Shown here one piece after another: positions 1 to 11,600 of a DNA stretch of 64,000 nucleotides. This DNA comes from Dipteris shenzhenensis (taxonomy: Eukaryota; Polypodiophyta; Polypodiopsida; Gleicheniales). The stretch's first letter is position 1; each line of letters opens with the position of its first letter. The notes beneath the pieces are model-generated. The model worked only from the letters and a program-made list of their open reading frames with translations. It did not search any database and was not told where the DNA came from. The stretch lies in assembly GCA_047967505.1 (NCBI GenBank), contig CM106540.1; one strand, written 5' to 3'. The position numbers and the translations under genes are program-made.

Positions 1-943
1 ATCATTTAATCGAAGTCATTAGATAGATATACGTAGGAAGGCCATTACATCAATAGATTACGAAAATCAGTTAATAAAAGTTATTGGATAGATCTGCAAG
101 TAGTTGAAAGCCATTTCTTGGGGCTCTTCATGATCTAAAAGGAAGGGCTTGAATGAAATCTTGATTTAGTAGTCCTTATAAATAACTTTTCCCACTAGTT
201 TCATGATTTTGCCTCTGAGCCTGAAGGATAAACGTGATGAAATGGCATCACTCTCGATCATATCAAGATTGAAGTTCTTGTGACATGAAAGGTAAGAAAA
301 GGAAACTAAGAAAATATTAAAGGACAAAATATGCTACTCATGTATTGACCTTGTTTATCGTTCAAATAATGGAGCACAAATCAAAGTAAACTTTGACAAA
401 GCATAGGTAGATCTATTAAATTCGTCTATAATTTCTTTTCCTATAAAGGGTTCATTATGAGAGCTATTTAAATATCATGATTTGACATAAAGCAAGACAA
501 TGGTGTGGCAAGGCTCACAAGACCCTCATATGTATATAATAAGACTTGGCTTGATATGATTGGGGTTGGCAAGTATATACAACATCACATCAATGGGTGG
601 TCCTAAGAAAATGAAATTCTCTTTTTCATTTCCCTTCACCCTTGAGGAGACTTTGGTAACGTGACATCATTGTGCTTCTAGTGAACTTCCTTCTAAAGTG
701 GAAAAAGTAAGAACTTGAAAAACCAACAAACGGCTCCACCTTGAAACAAATTCATTTTCACACTTTTTTGCACCCTTGAATGCAATGCACAATTATTTAT
801 CAAAGATTCCTCATGCTGTACCCATGCTTTCATGTTCCATCTTTTCAAACGTGTACTTGCATGCTATTGATAATGTATAACTCAGCACAGCATTGTATAA
901 TGTATGTGTCGTCAAAAGCATAATGTGTGTGTAAACCTATAAT

Positions 944-980
<37 letters not shown>

Positions 981-2900
981 TAAAAGACATGTGATCCAAA
1001 TTTGTGCTTGCTCTTTTATGGAGTCTTGGCAATAATTCTATACGTCAATGTTTCTGTCCAAATGCAAAAGCGCCTTTAAGGTTCATTTAATATTAGTTAT
1101 GATTTGATAAATTCTAAATAAGGTTGACCACTTTCAATCGTAGCGCAAAAAAATGTTAAACACCACCAAACTAAATAAAGTTTTTGTGTGGTTTTAGCTA
1201 GAAACAAGTAGTTATAAATGAAATATTAAAGGAACACAAAATGACAAGTGATTCTATGGTATTCATTAAGGAAAAGGAGGCAAAGTAAGGCAAGCAAGTG
1301 ATTCTATGGCATTCATTAAGGAAAAGGAGGCAAAATAAGGTAAATAAGAGAAAATAACATTTGTGACAGAATGGCATATATACGCACGTGAAAAAACATA
1401 TGAGAGGGTGAGCATGATTCACAAAATTGATTGTATTTAGATGACTTATGCAAAAAAAGGTGGATTTAAGTAAGTCAAGAAAATTTTAAGCACTCATGTT
1501 GGTAGAAAATTGGGCAAGATTGATGGTGTATCTCATTTCAAGAGGCCTCAAAGGTGCTTTGTAGATGTTTTTACTTCTCAAGTTTTAGTACATTCTTTGG
1601 TTGAGAATTCGGCACATGCTAGGTTGACATAGTGGCATTAGGAAGTAGCAATCACTTTGGTGTTGTAGGGGAGGAGAAGAAAAGGAGGCCTTGGTGGGGA
1701 TTTATTAACATGTGTGTTGAAGTCTATTGCATCAAAACTTCAAGCATATTAACAAGGAAGTAACTTTTTGCATCATGGACATTTTCAAACGAATTCTTGG
1801 GATGGAGAGAGAGAGAGAGAGAGAGAGAGACATGTGGGTGGGGGAGTGGGTGAGGTATGGGTTGGATGTAGGTGGGGATTGTACCTAAGACTTTGTTGAG
1901 AGATGACAAGGAATGTGCTCTTATATATGTCAAGTAGATGGGGTTGTCTAAAGTATTCGAAGGAGACATGATGAGAATGGAGGGAATACTTGGAATAAAA
2001 GGCCAAAGGAACATCCAAGAGATGGTGGGGGAGGAGAAGGCTATGGGAAGGGGGTGTTTTCAATTTGTGGGTGAAGGGCACAAGAAGAGTCCATTTATTG
2101 ACAAGAGAGGTGGGTAGGCATTAGGCTCCCAAAGCTTAAAGAATGCCAACAATAAGGGGATGTGAAAAAGAGAAGCATTTTTTGGTCTTTTTTTCGATTG
2201 AAACAAGTAAATGATTGAGGCATACGCATGCTTATATTGTACTAAAACACTTTGGACAAGATGCTATAGGTAGTATACATGTAACTCAACCACATAGGTG
2301 ATGGGTTTGTAGCCTTCACCTTGTGTATGTCCATGGTCGGGGAGCATGCGAGGGTATGATGTGTTGTTGCCAATCCCAAGTGCTTACTAGAGATAGCTAA
2401 TGTTATGATCCCAAAGATGAAGATCACAGGGTGAGTCATTAATCTAGTGTGGGAGATGAGTGTCTAAGAGAAAGTCATATGACGCAATATACGTAGTTTG
2501 CGCCATAAGGTAAGTGCAAATTGGAGTTAGATGTCTATGTGCATGGAGATGGGAGTGGGGTGGGGGGGGGAGAGAGAGAGAGAGAGAGAGAGAGGGACTA
2601 GCACACCTTAGAGATCTATGTGGAGGGCATTCCCACATAGAAGCATTTTTTGTGCGAAATTTATGGAAAATTTGCCATGCTTTATGGGTTGGAGAAGGGT
2701 CCCATTAAAACTGAGAAAATTATTGAAGTTAAGCGGAGAAAAGGCAATACGGAGCATTTGGGGCTTTTTAAGGGAATGGTAACCTTTGCAAGAGCTAGGA
2801 AAGCCTTTGGAGAGGAGGAAGCAACAAACTTGCCATGATGAGCTTTTTTCGTTGTGCAAGTTGGGTATGCCTTCTGAGCGCGTGCACACACCCTCGAGGA

Positions 2901-2957
<57 letters not shown>

Positions 2958-3500
2958 GGCACATGAGCCATATTTCCTTTGTATTCGGCGGAAGGCTTAA
3001 AGGCTAGCTAGCACTCATCCAACATCCAATCAAATACTTGCTACTCAACTCAAACCCGCACTAAAAGAAATTGCCTATTTGCCGGATGCGCATCGAGTGT
3101 TTTTTTTTTTTCCAGAGAAGGTTTGGCCAACTTGTGGTAGCCATGTGCCCATAATTCCGGCAACAAACGTGTGCGAGATCTGTCTCTCTCTCACACTCAA
3201 ATTTTTTGGGGGGCACACACACACGCACACACACGCACGCACGCACGCACGCACTCACTTGGGTTGAAAAGCGTTTTTGATAATGGAGGGGAAAGAAGAG
3301 AAAAGACTCGTCTTTTTCATCATTATCATCCTCCCTTTCACCTTTTCTTGTTCTTTGCTTCTTTTCTTTTTCTTCATCATCATCATCTTCTTCTTCCTCT
3401 TCTCCGTTCGAAGCCTTTCATTTCCTCTACCTCCATTCTTCCTCTCTTCCCATACAACATTTCACCTCTCATTTTTTGGAGCCCAGGATCATTGGAGATT
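1..3500. other. Intergenic DNA with microsatellites, no gene seen
   Basis: No coding region longer than chance is visible on either strand. The stretch is AT-rich and carries simple repeats: (TC)n at 946-977, (GA)n at 1805-1830, a G run followed by (GA)n at 2562-2594, (TC)n running into (CA)n at 2902-2955, and CA/CG-type repeats at 3211-3256. The open frames here read through these repeats as poly Ser-Leu, Arg-Glu or Thr-His and are artefacts. The last few hundred bases become pyrimidine-rich and probably form the distal promoter of the response regulator gene. Confidence 0.75.
2902..2955. repeat. Compound microsatellite (TC)n(CA)n
   Basis: About ten TC units pass directly into about seventeen CA units. 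The same compound TC-to-CA or GT-to-GA junction recurs at 5131-5193 (with a spacer), 61,240-61,276, 63,388-63,560 and 63,716-63,764. Confidence 0.95.
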
Positions 3501-3530
3501 GCTCATCCGCCAGTTCAGGACGCTGGCTGC

Positions 3531-3538
3531 ATATAAAT
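3531..3538 (+). promoter_or_regulatory. Candidate TATA box of the type-B response regulator gene
   Basis: ATATAAAT lies about 500 bp upstream of the start codon at 4035, after a CT-rich tract at 3300-3470. Transcription would start near 3560-3570 and give a leader of about 470 nt. No ATG-initiated frame of real length precedes 4035. The assignment rests on motif and position only; a leader intron cannot be excluded. Confidence 0.45.
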
Positions 3539-4034
3539 CCCTCTCTGCGCCGAATTGCGGCTGAACTTTTCACCCACTCAGGTTTGATCAGCTTTTCAGT
3601 GTAGCTCAATTCGGCTGCCATGATCTCGTTCTGGAGCAGCAACAGGATTCTCTTCATCCCTAAACTGTTTGCAGTCCTACAGCTCTCGCAGCACCTTGTA
3701 CCATTTTCCGCCCTGTGAGCATGCTTCCACAATTGCCTTTTTACCTTGATGTACCTACGCATAGTAGCGACCTAAAATGTCGGCCTCCATGCCTCTTCGC
3801 TTCTCTGCATAACTTCTCTCTCTCCTCCTATTCCAGCTGGAAGTTAGCTCTGTTGATTCCGATTCCCCGGTTAACGTGTCTGTTCGTTTAACGGAAGCAT
3901 CTCTCCTTCGTTAGATCCGGCTATGGGAGCAGTCTGGGAACATCAAAGGCCGCAAACCGTTCTTTTACGGAGCTTACACCCTTTCAGCTTCTATATTAGT
4001 CGGTGCAAACGCCGAAGGTAACTCAGCCCTGAAA

Positions 4035-7000
4035 ATGGGAGGGGTGGACGCGGAGTTGGCTATGGCGACCACCCAGCCCTTGACACCTTCGGCTTCTAAC
4101 TCGATCACATGTAGCCATGGACGTGTCAAACTAGAGAACGGCATCAGCGATCCGTTTCCTGCGGGTCTACGGGTTTTGGTGGTTGACGATGACCCCATCT
4201 GTCTGTTGATTCTTGACAGAATGCTGCGCCGATGCAAATATAGAGGTTCGTCTCCTTTGTGCAACCTTTTTTTCTCGAGGCCGAGGTGGCAACATGCCGA
4301 AGTTTGATTGTGTCACAAATGTGTTTGCTCCCATGGTTTGTTCTACGCCAGAAATATGCAATCTCGGTGTGGGATAAGAATGCTTGCCCTGTGTACTTGA
4401 AGGATTTGACGATCAGGCTGAAAGACATCTGAACGATAATTGTGCTTTTGTGCAGTTACTACTTGTGGGAATGCAACTGCTGCCCTTGAGATGCTGAGAG
4501 AAAACAGAGACGACTTCGATTTGGTCATCAGTGATGTCTACATGCCTGACATGGACGGTTTTAAGCTTCTTGAACTTGTAGGCCTTGAGATGGATCTTCC
4601 AGTCATAAGTAAGTCGGGCATTTCTTTATTGTCCCTATATGAATCGTGTGTGTATTGGCAAAGTTCATGCTTAGCCACATTAACATGGACAAAGGGCGTC
4701 TTTGTTGCAGTGATGTCCGCAAATGGGGAGACGAGTGCTGTCATGAAAGGCATTAGACATGGTGCGTGTGATTACTTATTGAAGCCCGTTAGAATTGAGG
4801 AGCTTAGGAATATCTGGCAGCATGTGGTGCGAAAGAAGTGGAGGATTTCAGGACAAGCAGCAAGCCACGAAGATGATAAGCATAAGCGAGCTGCTGATGA
4901 GAGTGATTACACTACCTCTGCAAATGAGGGGCCTGACGGAGTGTGGAAGCAATCTAAAAAGAGAAAGGAGATCAAGGAAGAAGAGGAGGATGCTGACCTG
5001 GAAAATGATGATCCTTCAACAACAAAGAAGCCACGAGTTGTCTGGTCTGTGGATTTGCATCAGCAATTTGTAGCTGCTGTGAACCAATTAGGAATAGATA
5101 GTGAGTATTAACAACCCCCCCCCCCCCCCCACACACACACACACACACAAACAAATGCCACGACCACCCCATCCCTCTCTCTCTCTCTCTCTCCAATCTC
5201 TTCACATGTGTTACGAGGATTGTGAATTGCAGAGCAGGAGTCACCTCTTTTGCAACACTCTAGGCAATTATTTATTTTTTTCTAATTTGAGCTTTCCAAT
5301 GTCCATCCAGAAGCTGTTCCAAAGCGTATTCTTGAGCTGATGAATGTCCAAGGGCTGACCAGGGAAAATGTTGCCAGCCACTTACAGGTGGAGGCTTATC
5401 AGATAATTTTCTTTTTTAGTTTTTTGACAGCTAGAAACATTTTAGATCGAGAGTAAAGTTTGCATGTCTGACTTTCATGTCTTGTGTTGGGCTCTGCAGA
5501 AGTATCGTCTCTATTTGAAAAGAATCAGTGGTGTAGCCCATCAGCCAGGTTGCCTAAACTCTTCATTTGCAGGGTCGCCGGATTCCAATTTTGGTGCCGT
5601 TAGTGCAAGTGGGCTTGGAGGCCTGGGTGATTTGCGCTCTCTTGCGGCAACTGGCCAGCTGTCACCTCAGGCTTTTATGTCCACATTACAGGCAGGCCTT
5701 CTGGGTAGGATGGGCCAAACTAACAACTTAGGAATAGCAGGCGTCGACCCATTATTACTGCAAATTGCTGCACTTCAAGGTGCTAATAGCGGTGCTCTTG
5801 CAAGGCCCTCCTTTGGCCAACCCTTGGTAAGTAATCAAGTGAACCTCCAGGCTGGCCCCTCAGATTTGAAACAGCTTGCTCAGTCATCACAACAGTTAGC
5901 AGCATATGGGCAGATGGTAGGGTCCCTTGACAATGGAACGACTGCATTGTCCGCTTTACAACAGCCACAGCAACAGCAACAGCAACAGCAGCAGAAGCAG
6001 CTTGCTGCTACTGCTGGTTTAGGGGGTATTAGGAGACTGGGGGTAAGTAGCAATCTGCAAGTCAATGCCAACAATAGTGCCTTAATGATGCAGGTTCTAC
6101 AGCACCAGGCAGGTGGACATCTGACAAATGGAGGTGGAAATTTGGGGCAGCAGGGGCTCTTGACTGAAACAGGAGCTTGGGCTAGCTCACTGTCTAATGT
6201 TAACAATGGGAATGCTGCTATTGGCACTGGGGTTTCCGTCCAAAATACTGGTTCTGGGCGGTCAGGACCTACCCTTGTTACTGGCTCCTCGTCAAATGTA
6301 CTAGGGTCCCTTGGAAGAATTTCTTGCCCAGATAATAAGGGCATTCAGATATCCAATATGGGGAACACCAACCTTTCTGTTTCAAGTCCAATGGGTGTTT
6401 CTTCTCCCTTGGCTTCAACTGGAATGGATAGCGCTACCAGAATGAAGAACATTGGGTCTTCTCTTGGTCCTGTGAGCGAAGGTTCACCTCAAACTTTGGG
6501 TAGTTTTGGCTCAAACTTTACCTCACTTTCTGGGATGAAACATGGACCAGCGCTTAACATAGGACACAGAAATCGGGCAGGTTGGCAAGGCTTTGGCTTC
6601 AGCCAGGAGCTTGGCCTAGCTGGTAGCCCTGTTCTTAGTCCAAGGTATAGCCAAACCTCTTCAGTTAGTCAAATCTTAAATTTGGCCAGTGGACAAGAGC
6701 ATGAGCAGTTACGAGCTCCCAGTTTCAGCCCAGGGTTTCAAGGGGATTTGGGTATTGAGAGTGGACGTTTGAAGGCTTGTGTGGGTAATTTTTCATCGCA
6801 AAGCGAGCTATCAACAGCAGATAGTGATGCAAAAGTGAAGGAAGGCAGTTTTGGTTTATTGATGGCATCAAAGGCTGAGCATGGCTTGCTCCCAGTACCT
6901 TTGTCCGATGATTTATTGAACATCTTATTAAGACAGGTCAGTACCCTTCGCTCTTTCTTTTCAGGATGACTTTCATGCAGGGTAGTTTTCTTTTAAGGAG

Positions 7001-7625
7001 TTTTGTCTCAACGTAATCTGGTTTAGTTGACAATTGAGTTCAGACTGTGCACCCACCCACCCCTATTTAAATACTCTTGACTTATCTCTGCCTGGAACCT
7101 TAGCATTGTTCACACTATCATTAAATCTTTTGCACTGTTCACACTGTGAAAATACTCGACTTATCTCTGCCCGGAATGTTTTGCACTGTTCACACTGTGA
7201 AAATGGCACATTCGGTGAGAAAAGTGGAAAAATGGTAGTCCTTGGTGCATGGAGCCCTTTCTCAAGATAGCATAACTGCTAGTTCTTACTAAGTAACTTT
7301 TCACACTGATCTCAATTTTTTTCTTCTCTTTGCATTCTCCCTCCTCTATCCTTTCCTGTTCCACCATTTCCGATTTTTGTTCCATTTTTAGTATTTAGAG
7401 TGGCTCTATTCTCGTATAAGGTATATGTCTCCTTGCTCCTAAAATGGGGGGTGCCCTTCTCTTTTACAACATTTTAATCTGGCATGCAGTTTGCTAATAG
7501 TCACTTTAATTTCTTGTTTGTGGTGGCTTGTGCATGTGTAACAGCAACAAGAGGCTTTGGGCCTTCCAGAGGCTGAGCTGGCAGCAGCTGATGGTTATGC
7601 ATTGGATAACATGTATGTGAAGTGA
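4035..7625 (+). CDS. Type-B two-component response regulator (ARR-B family transcription factor)
   Basis: Complete six-exon gene: 4035-4245, 4456-4608, 4711-5100, 5311-5387, 5500-6936 and 7545-7625, stop TGA. The joined exons total 2349 nt and give 782 residues; every junction keeps phase and every intron is GT..AG. Residues ~45-160 form a receiver domain with the acidic DDD at 51-53, phospho-acceptor Asp97 ([11 protein letters not shown]) and Lys146 (LLKPVR). An acidic/basic linker follows. Residues ~227-288 form the GARP/Myb-like DNA-binding domain ([31 protein letters not shown]), split over exons 3-5. The rest is Gln/Ser/Gly-rich, with nine Gln at 434-442, and ends in the family's DDLLN..LRQQQEA and [12 protein letters not shown] tail. 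Family knowledge: phosphorelay from histidine kinases through HPt proteins activates these nuclear factors in cytokinin signalling. The receiver residues are intact, so it is probably functional. The ARR paralogue cannot be named. Confidence 0.95.
5115..5193. repeat. C-run, (AC)n and (TC)n inside intron 3 of the response regulator gene
   Basis: A run of 16 C at 5115-5130 passes into about nine AC units to 5148, and a (TC)n run follows at 5175-5193. The tract starts only 15 bp after the donor site at 5101-5102, in the intron that splits the GARP domain. It is likely to vary in length between individuals. Confidence 0.95.
7069..7206. repeat. Short imperfect tandem repeats in intron 5
   Basis: The phrase TTTTGCACTGTTCACACTGTG occurs at 7128 and again at 7179, a period of 51 bp. 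The linked phrase ACTTATCTCTGCC..GGAA occurs in both spacers, near 7079 and 7158. This is about two and a half diverged copies within the 608 bp last intron. No function is evident. Confidence 0.8.
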
Positions 7626-9559
7626 AACCAGCCTGAACTGCCTCTACAAAGGATTTGAGAGTGAAAAAGCTAAAATGCCGTACCATGCGCTGAGATAAAG
7701 ATTGTGCAGTCATTCTTGGGTTTGGTGTAACCTGGTGGCATTGGTCTGTTGTATCCTAGCTTGTATTAGAGCCCCTTTTTGGGGTTGTGGAGAATTTGTA
7801 GAATATGTTATTGCACCTTTGGTGTAATGTCAGTGCTCCATCACTGTAACTCGTGATGGCCTCGACAAAAACCCATGTGGGTGAGATGTATCCAGCGGAA
7901 GACACAGGTTAGAAAATCTAGCACTTCCGTTGTTCTGTGCAGAATCATCACACAGATTGTGGATTATCATCACTGTTTATTTTGTAGGATTGAAAAAGGG
8001 AGATTGTCTGTACTGCTTTTCTCACAGGCTTCTTAGGACTAACTCTTCCCTGCTAACAGGTTCAACCTTAATATGAATTTCAAAAAAAATTTAACGTCCA
8101 ACTTTTATGACAAGTATTGACTGAGAAACCCTCCATTGTGTATTGCTCAATTTTTCAGAATCAGATTTCTCTGTTCACGTTGATCATAAGGGTCAATTTG
8201 CACGGGATATGCGGTTTGGCAATTGGGAATGCAAATTGGTGCAAAAAAGAGCTAAGAGTCTCTCTGTTAATTGTGTTGTTTTTAAAGTGTGCTACCACCC
8301 GTTCTACTCATGAATTCGAGTTTATGCAATGATTGATCTCTTCTAAGACTTATCCAATCCTTCTTCATAAACTTAATCAAGTTTGACTTTCAAGTTTTGA
8401 AGTACAAAGATCCAAATTCCTTTGGTTTTGTGAATTTAATTGTGTAACCAGTAAATTTAAATAGATTTAGATGCTCGTTTGGGAGAGACTAAAATGAAAT
8501 TGTTTAGACTTCACAAGCAGTTGTAGCTTGAATGAAGAGATTTTGGACACTACTTTTTGATTAGCCTTATCCTTTAGTGCTAGCCTTTGTCATGGCTGAG
8601 TCTCCCTTCACCTTTGGAGTGCTGACAGAAACTCAGTATGAAGATTTTGTATAAATGGATGCTCAAGTATGTGTGAGAGCATTTTTTTATTATGGTCTAC
8701 ACCCACTGTTGGGCACTAATGATGATGTCGGTGGGGATGTCATAGTAGGTAGTCCTTGCTATGCGTGATGGAGTTTATGGTTTTCAACCTTATGAGTGAC
8801 TATCATGAGATTGAAACTGCACTATGTTGTGTTTTTAGAGGATGAGTTTGGGAATGTTCTTGGATTCATCTAGGTATATGTATAACTAGTGGAAGCTATT
8901 GTATTTGCTTGGATCCTAGCACTAAATTTCTTTAGGTTTAGAAGTAGATATCCTTGATACAGCTTGAGTGCCTTGTTGAATATCATATGAAATATGAATG
9001 CCTCACATTGACTTAAATATCTCTAAAATGCGACTTGCTAATTTTGTAGGTTCTCTCATCTTTGCACAAGAGTGTCTTTACCTCTCTATTTAGTAATTAA
9101 TCCTATTACTTCTCAAAAAGGGTAGTAATTTAGTAGTGAAGAAACTCTCCTTTGGCTTATGTTGCAGTTGTCATGCCTTTGGAATTTCGGCTTTGGGTTT
9201 GTTTAGGATCCTTGAATGTAGGATCCAATCCAAAGTGGGGAACTTCAAAGCACATTTTACGCATATAGTACTCCTATTAATATATATGTTTTCATTAGAT
9301 CAAACTTGTGGATCTACTCATGATTTAATGTCATTGAGTACCTTATAGTTGTTGATCCTAATTTTGTGGATGCTTTGCTTGTCTTAGGTTGTAATGTGTG
9401 TACGATGCAAATATAAAAGTAATGTTTACATGTAGAGACACACAGTGTGCCAAGTTGTAAAGGCAAGAACATGATGTGGCTTAGAAGTGGTAGATAAGCA
9501 ATTACAACAAATCCTAGATGAAGTAACAGCCAAAGAACTTTCAAGTGCTAATTACTTCA
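7626..9559. other. 3' UTR of the response regulator, then intergenic DNA
   Basis: The first few hundred bases after the TGA should be 3' UTR. No clear AATAAA was found near the stop, so the poly(A) site is not placed. From about 8000 on the DNA is AT-rich and stop-dense in all frames. No gene, RNA gene or intact element was recognised. Confidence 0.6.
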
Positions 9560-9731
9560 TCAAAGGTCGTGTCATCTAGGTTGTCGAGTCACAATGGTTA
9601 GTGGACTATTATTCATGCCATTTGAGAATCTACTAACGTTCTAGTTGTAGCTCAGACATTGGGTGAAGAGATTGATGGTATGAGCACAATGTTTTGGATT
9701 TGCTGAATCTTCCTAAGAAAAAGAACATGAT
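9560..9731 (+). pseudogene. Decayed Copia reverse transcriptase, left fragment
   Basis: Across shifted + frames the text reads GEEIDGM, then NVLDLLNLPKKKNMI. This matches the start of the Copia reverse-transcriptase region, where a short acidic helix is followed by a W-x-L-V/L-x-L-P-x-x-K-K block. The block continues at 11,088 as YKWVYKVK, so the DNA between is an insertion. Frames are broken and no protein could be made. The order and spacing of these motifs in Copia Pol is family knowledge; the split is inferred from it. Confidence 0.6.
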
Positions 9732-10178
9732 CATTAGGAAAAAAGGGAGCTCATTTTGGGGCCTGTAAGAAATTCACTATTTTCTCTTTTCTCTCTCTAC
9801 AAAAGCAAGAAAATATGGATACTTGCATGAGAAATGTCAGTGTGAAAAGGAATAAATATATTCTTTCACATGCTTTACATTCAATGTTCATATAAGAGCA
9901 ACACTTTTCTGTGCAGAATTTGGTGATTCTGACATCGCAGACGCGTCCGGAACGGCCCAAAACCCCAAGAACGGCACTGGAAACGCTGGAATCGGACATC
10001 CGGAGGTCCGAAAACGGCCAAAAAAGGCCGAAAAACGCGATTTGCAGCAAAATGCGATTTGGCACTTTTGAAACTAGAATTCCTAACAAAGATACATGCG
10101 CCAACAGATTCTCCTCATAATGGGTCTATACATCAATGTTCGACACATGTTGAGAGGTGGGCATTGAGTATACTAACA
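9732..10178 (-). mobile_element. Copia 3' LTR on the minus strand
   Basis: On the minus strand a polypurine tract, TTGAGGGGGCA (10,179-10,189), is followed directly by TGTTAGTATACTC, a typical Copia LTR start. The LTR runs about 447 bp to the CCTAATG end at 9732. It contains the GC-rich, CpG-rich block that is repeated in inverted orientation to the right. Confidence 0.6.
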
Positions 10179-10189
10179 TGCCCCCTCAA

Positions 10190-10600
10190 TGTTCACCCAA
10201 ACACGAAGTACATCCTTGGTCCAATGGCAAGTCAATGAAGAGTTGAGAGAGTTGCTCCTCCTTGGTGAAGAAATCGATGCAGGTTTTCTTTGTGGGACAA
10301 TAAGTCAACAATCTCATCCTTCATCAGCTACTTGCACATAATGATACTAGATCTCTATGAACATGATAGGGTCCCTAGCTCTAACCATGCAACTTTTATT
10401 GTCGCATCTCAAAAATGTACCTATGTTTATCTAAGCTCCCATGCCCACAAGAATCAACCTTAACCAAACTACCTCACAAGTAGAAAAGCAAGCTTATTTG
10501 TATTAAAGCCTTAGTAAAGGATAGTGCCATTGCGGGTTGCTTCTTGCTAGTCCATGAGAAAGCATTGGAACCAAGCAATGAACACTATCCAAAGATAATT
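10190..10600 (-). pseudogene. Copia RNase H and Pol C-terminus remnant
   Basis: On the minus strand, in shifting frames, the text reads SWTSKKQPAMALS, then FIEI-stop-YHYV, then LLTYCPTKK and IDFFTKEEQL. These match the conserved Copia RNase H tail (SW.SKKQ..VALS..EAE, then IEI.YH.VR, then CPT..Q.AD..TK). The stretch ends at a purine tract just before the LTR start. Stops and frameshifts show it is dead. Confidence 0.7.
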
Positions 10601-10885
10601 TCAAAAGTGCCAAATCGCATTTTGCTGCAAATCGCGTTTTTCGGCCTGTTTTGGCCGTTTCCGGGCCTCCAGATGTCCGATTCCAGCGTTTCCAGTGCCG
10701 TTCTTGGGGTTTTGGACCGTTCTTAAAAGTGCCAAATCGAATTTTGCTGCAAATCGCGTTTTTCGGCCTTTTTTGGCCGTTTTCGGGCCTCCGAATGTCC
10801 GATTCCAGCGTTTCCAGTGCCGTTCTTGGGGTTTTGGGCTGTTCCGGACGCGTCTGCAGTGTCAGAATCACCAAATTCTGCACAG
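10599..10885. repeat. Partial tandem duplication of a GC-rich LTR block
   Basis: The phrase AAAAGTGCCAAATCG starts at 10,603 and again at 10,725, a period of 122 bp. Each unit carries GCAAATCGCG, TTTTTCGGCC, GATTCCAGCG and GCCGTTCTTGGGG. The inverted partner at 9909-10,073 holds a single copy. The block is strongly richer in CpG than the surrounding DNA. Confidence 0.85.
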
Positions 10886-11087
10886 ATAATAAATTTTTTA
10901 AAGATTCAAATCAGATCACCTCATTAATGTGACATGCTTCTACGAACATATAGTACTATTTCTTTTTCTTATTTTCATCTTCTTTTGTTGAATTTTCAAC
11001 GTTACGTTGGCCCACTCCTGATTGGTTGAGAGCCTATTTTCTCTCTCTTCTAAAAGGCCCCAAAATGAGCTCCCTTTTTTCCTAATG

Positions 11088-11600
11088 TGTTTACAAATGG
11101 GTCTACAAAGTCAAACTAAGGACTAATAAATCAACAATAGGCATATACAAGATAGGAGTGGTTGTGAAAGACTTACTCATTGGCAAGTAAGCACACAAAT
11201 GAATGCTATATGCTTGCTTCATTTTTATTACGAGGGCTCTTTGCTTGCTTCTATTTTGTGTAGACCATTATAAGTTTCCATGTCCATGAAACAAATATGA
11301 AGTGGTTTTTTTGAAGGACATATATAAAGAAAGAGTTGGTGTGGCAACCACAAGGTTCCAAGTGGAAGGCCTTTCAAGACTTTGCTTGCATCATGTGAGC
11401 AATAGAGGCTATTTATGGCCGTAAATTAGGCAACATGTGAGCATTATAGTAACACTTCAAAGCACAAAGAGTCATTGAATTGAGGCGAAAAATGGCATGA
11501 GGATCCTAACAGTCATCATAGCACCCTAAGTTGATGACATTATTGCTATTAAAAATAGTTGTTAGAGCTTTGAATCAATCTTTTGCAAGCAGCTTCCGTA
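11088..11600 (+). pseudogene. Decayed Copia reverse transcriptase, right fragment
   Basis: Immediately after the inverted-repeat insertion the + strand reads VYKWVYKVKLRT, then IYKIGVVVKD, the Copia motif that normally runs KWVYKVK..DG...YKARLVAKG. About 200 bp on, FLEGHIYKE-like and FQVEGLSRLC-like text recalls the FLNGDL.EE.YM and GF..EG....L segments. Stops and frameshifts are frequent. It is the continuation of the fragment ending at 9731. Confidence 0.6.

Larger units (their letters stand above)
9732..11087. mobile_element. Inverted-repeat insertion built from Copia LTR sequence
   Basis: Both ends carry CATTAGG followed by A-rich bases, GGGAGCTC and ATTTTGGGGCC, in inverted orientation (left from 9732, right ending 11,087). 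Further in, a GC-rich block at 9909-10,073 is repeated in inverted orientation at 10,599-10,885. The left half reads on the minus strand as a Copia 3' end: RNase H remnant, purine tract, then an LTR starting TGTTAG at 10,178. The right half is the same LTR sequence in opposite orientation. The insertion splits a Copia reverse transcriptase. No clear target duplication is visible beyond a possible TA. A rearranged solo element or a foldback derivative are both possible. Confidence 0.65.

Noticed and set aside
2514-2708. Open frames rich in Arg-Glu, Ser-Leu or Thr-His
   Set aside because: They read through (GA)n, (TC)n and (CA)n microsatellites; the same pattern recurs at 2608-2964, 63,317-63,591 and 63,674-63,904. 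No non-repeat coding signal remains.
5880-6344. 154-codon minus-strand frame with a Cys run
   Set aside because: It is the antisense of the Gln-rich exon 5 of the response regulator; the Cys run is the reverse of CAG/CAA repeats.
9732-11087. A DNA transposon with plain terminal inverted repeats
   Set aside because: The interior reads as Copia RNase H, a purine tract and an LTR start, and no convincing target duplication was found, so LTR-derived origin was preferred.
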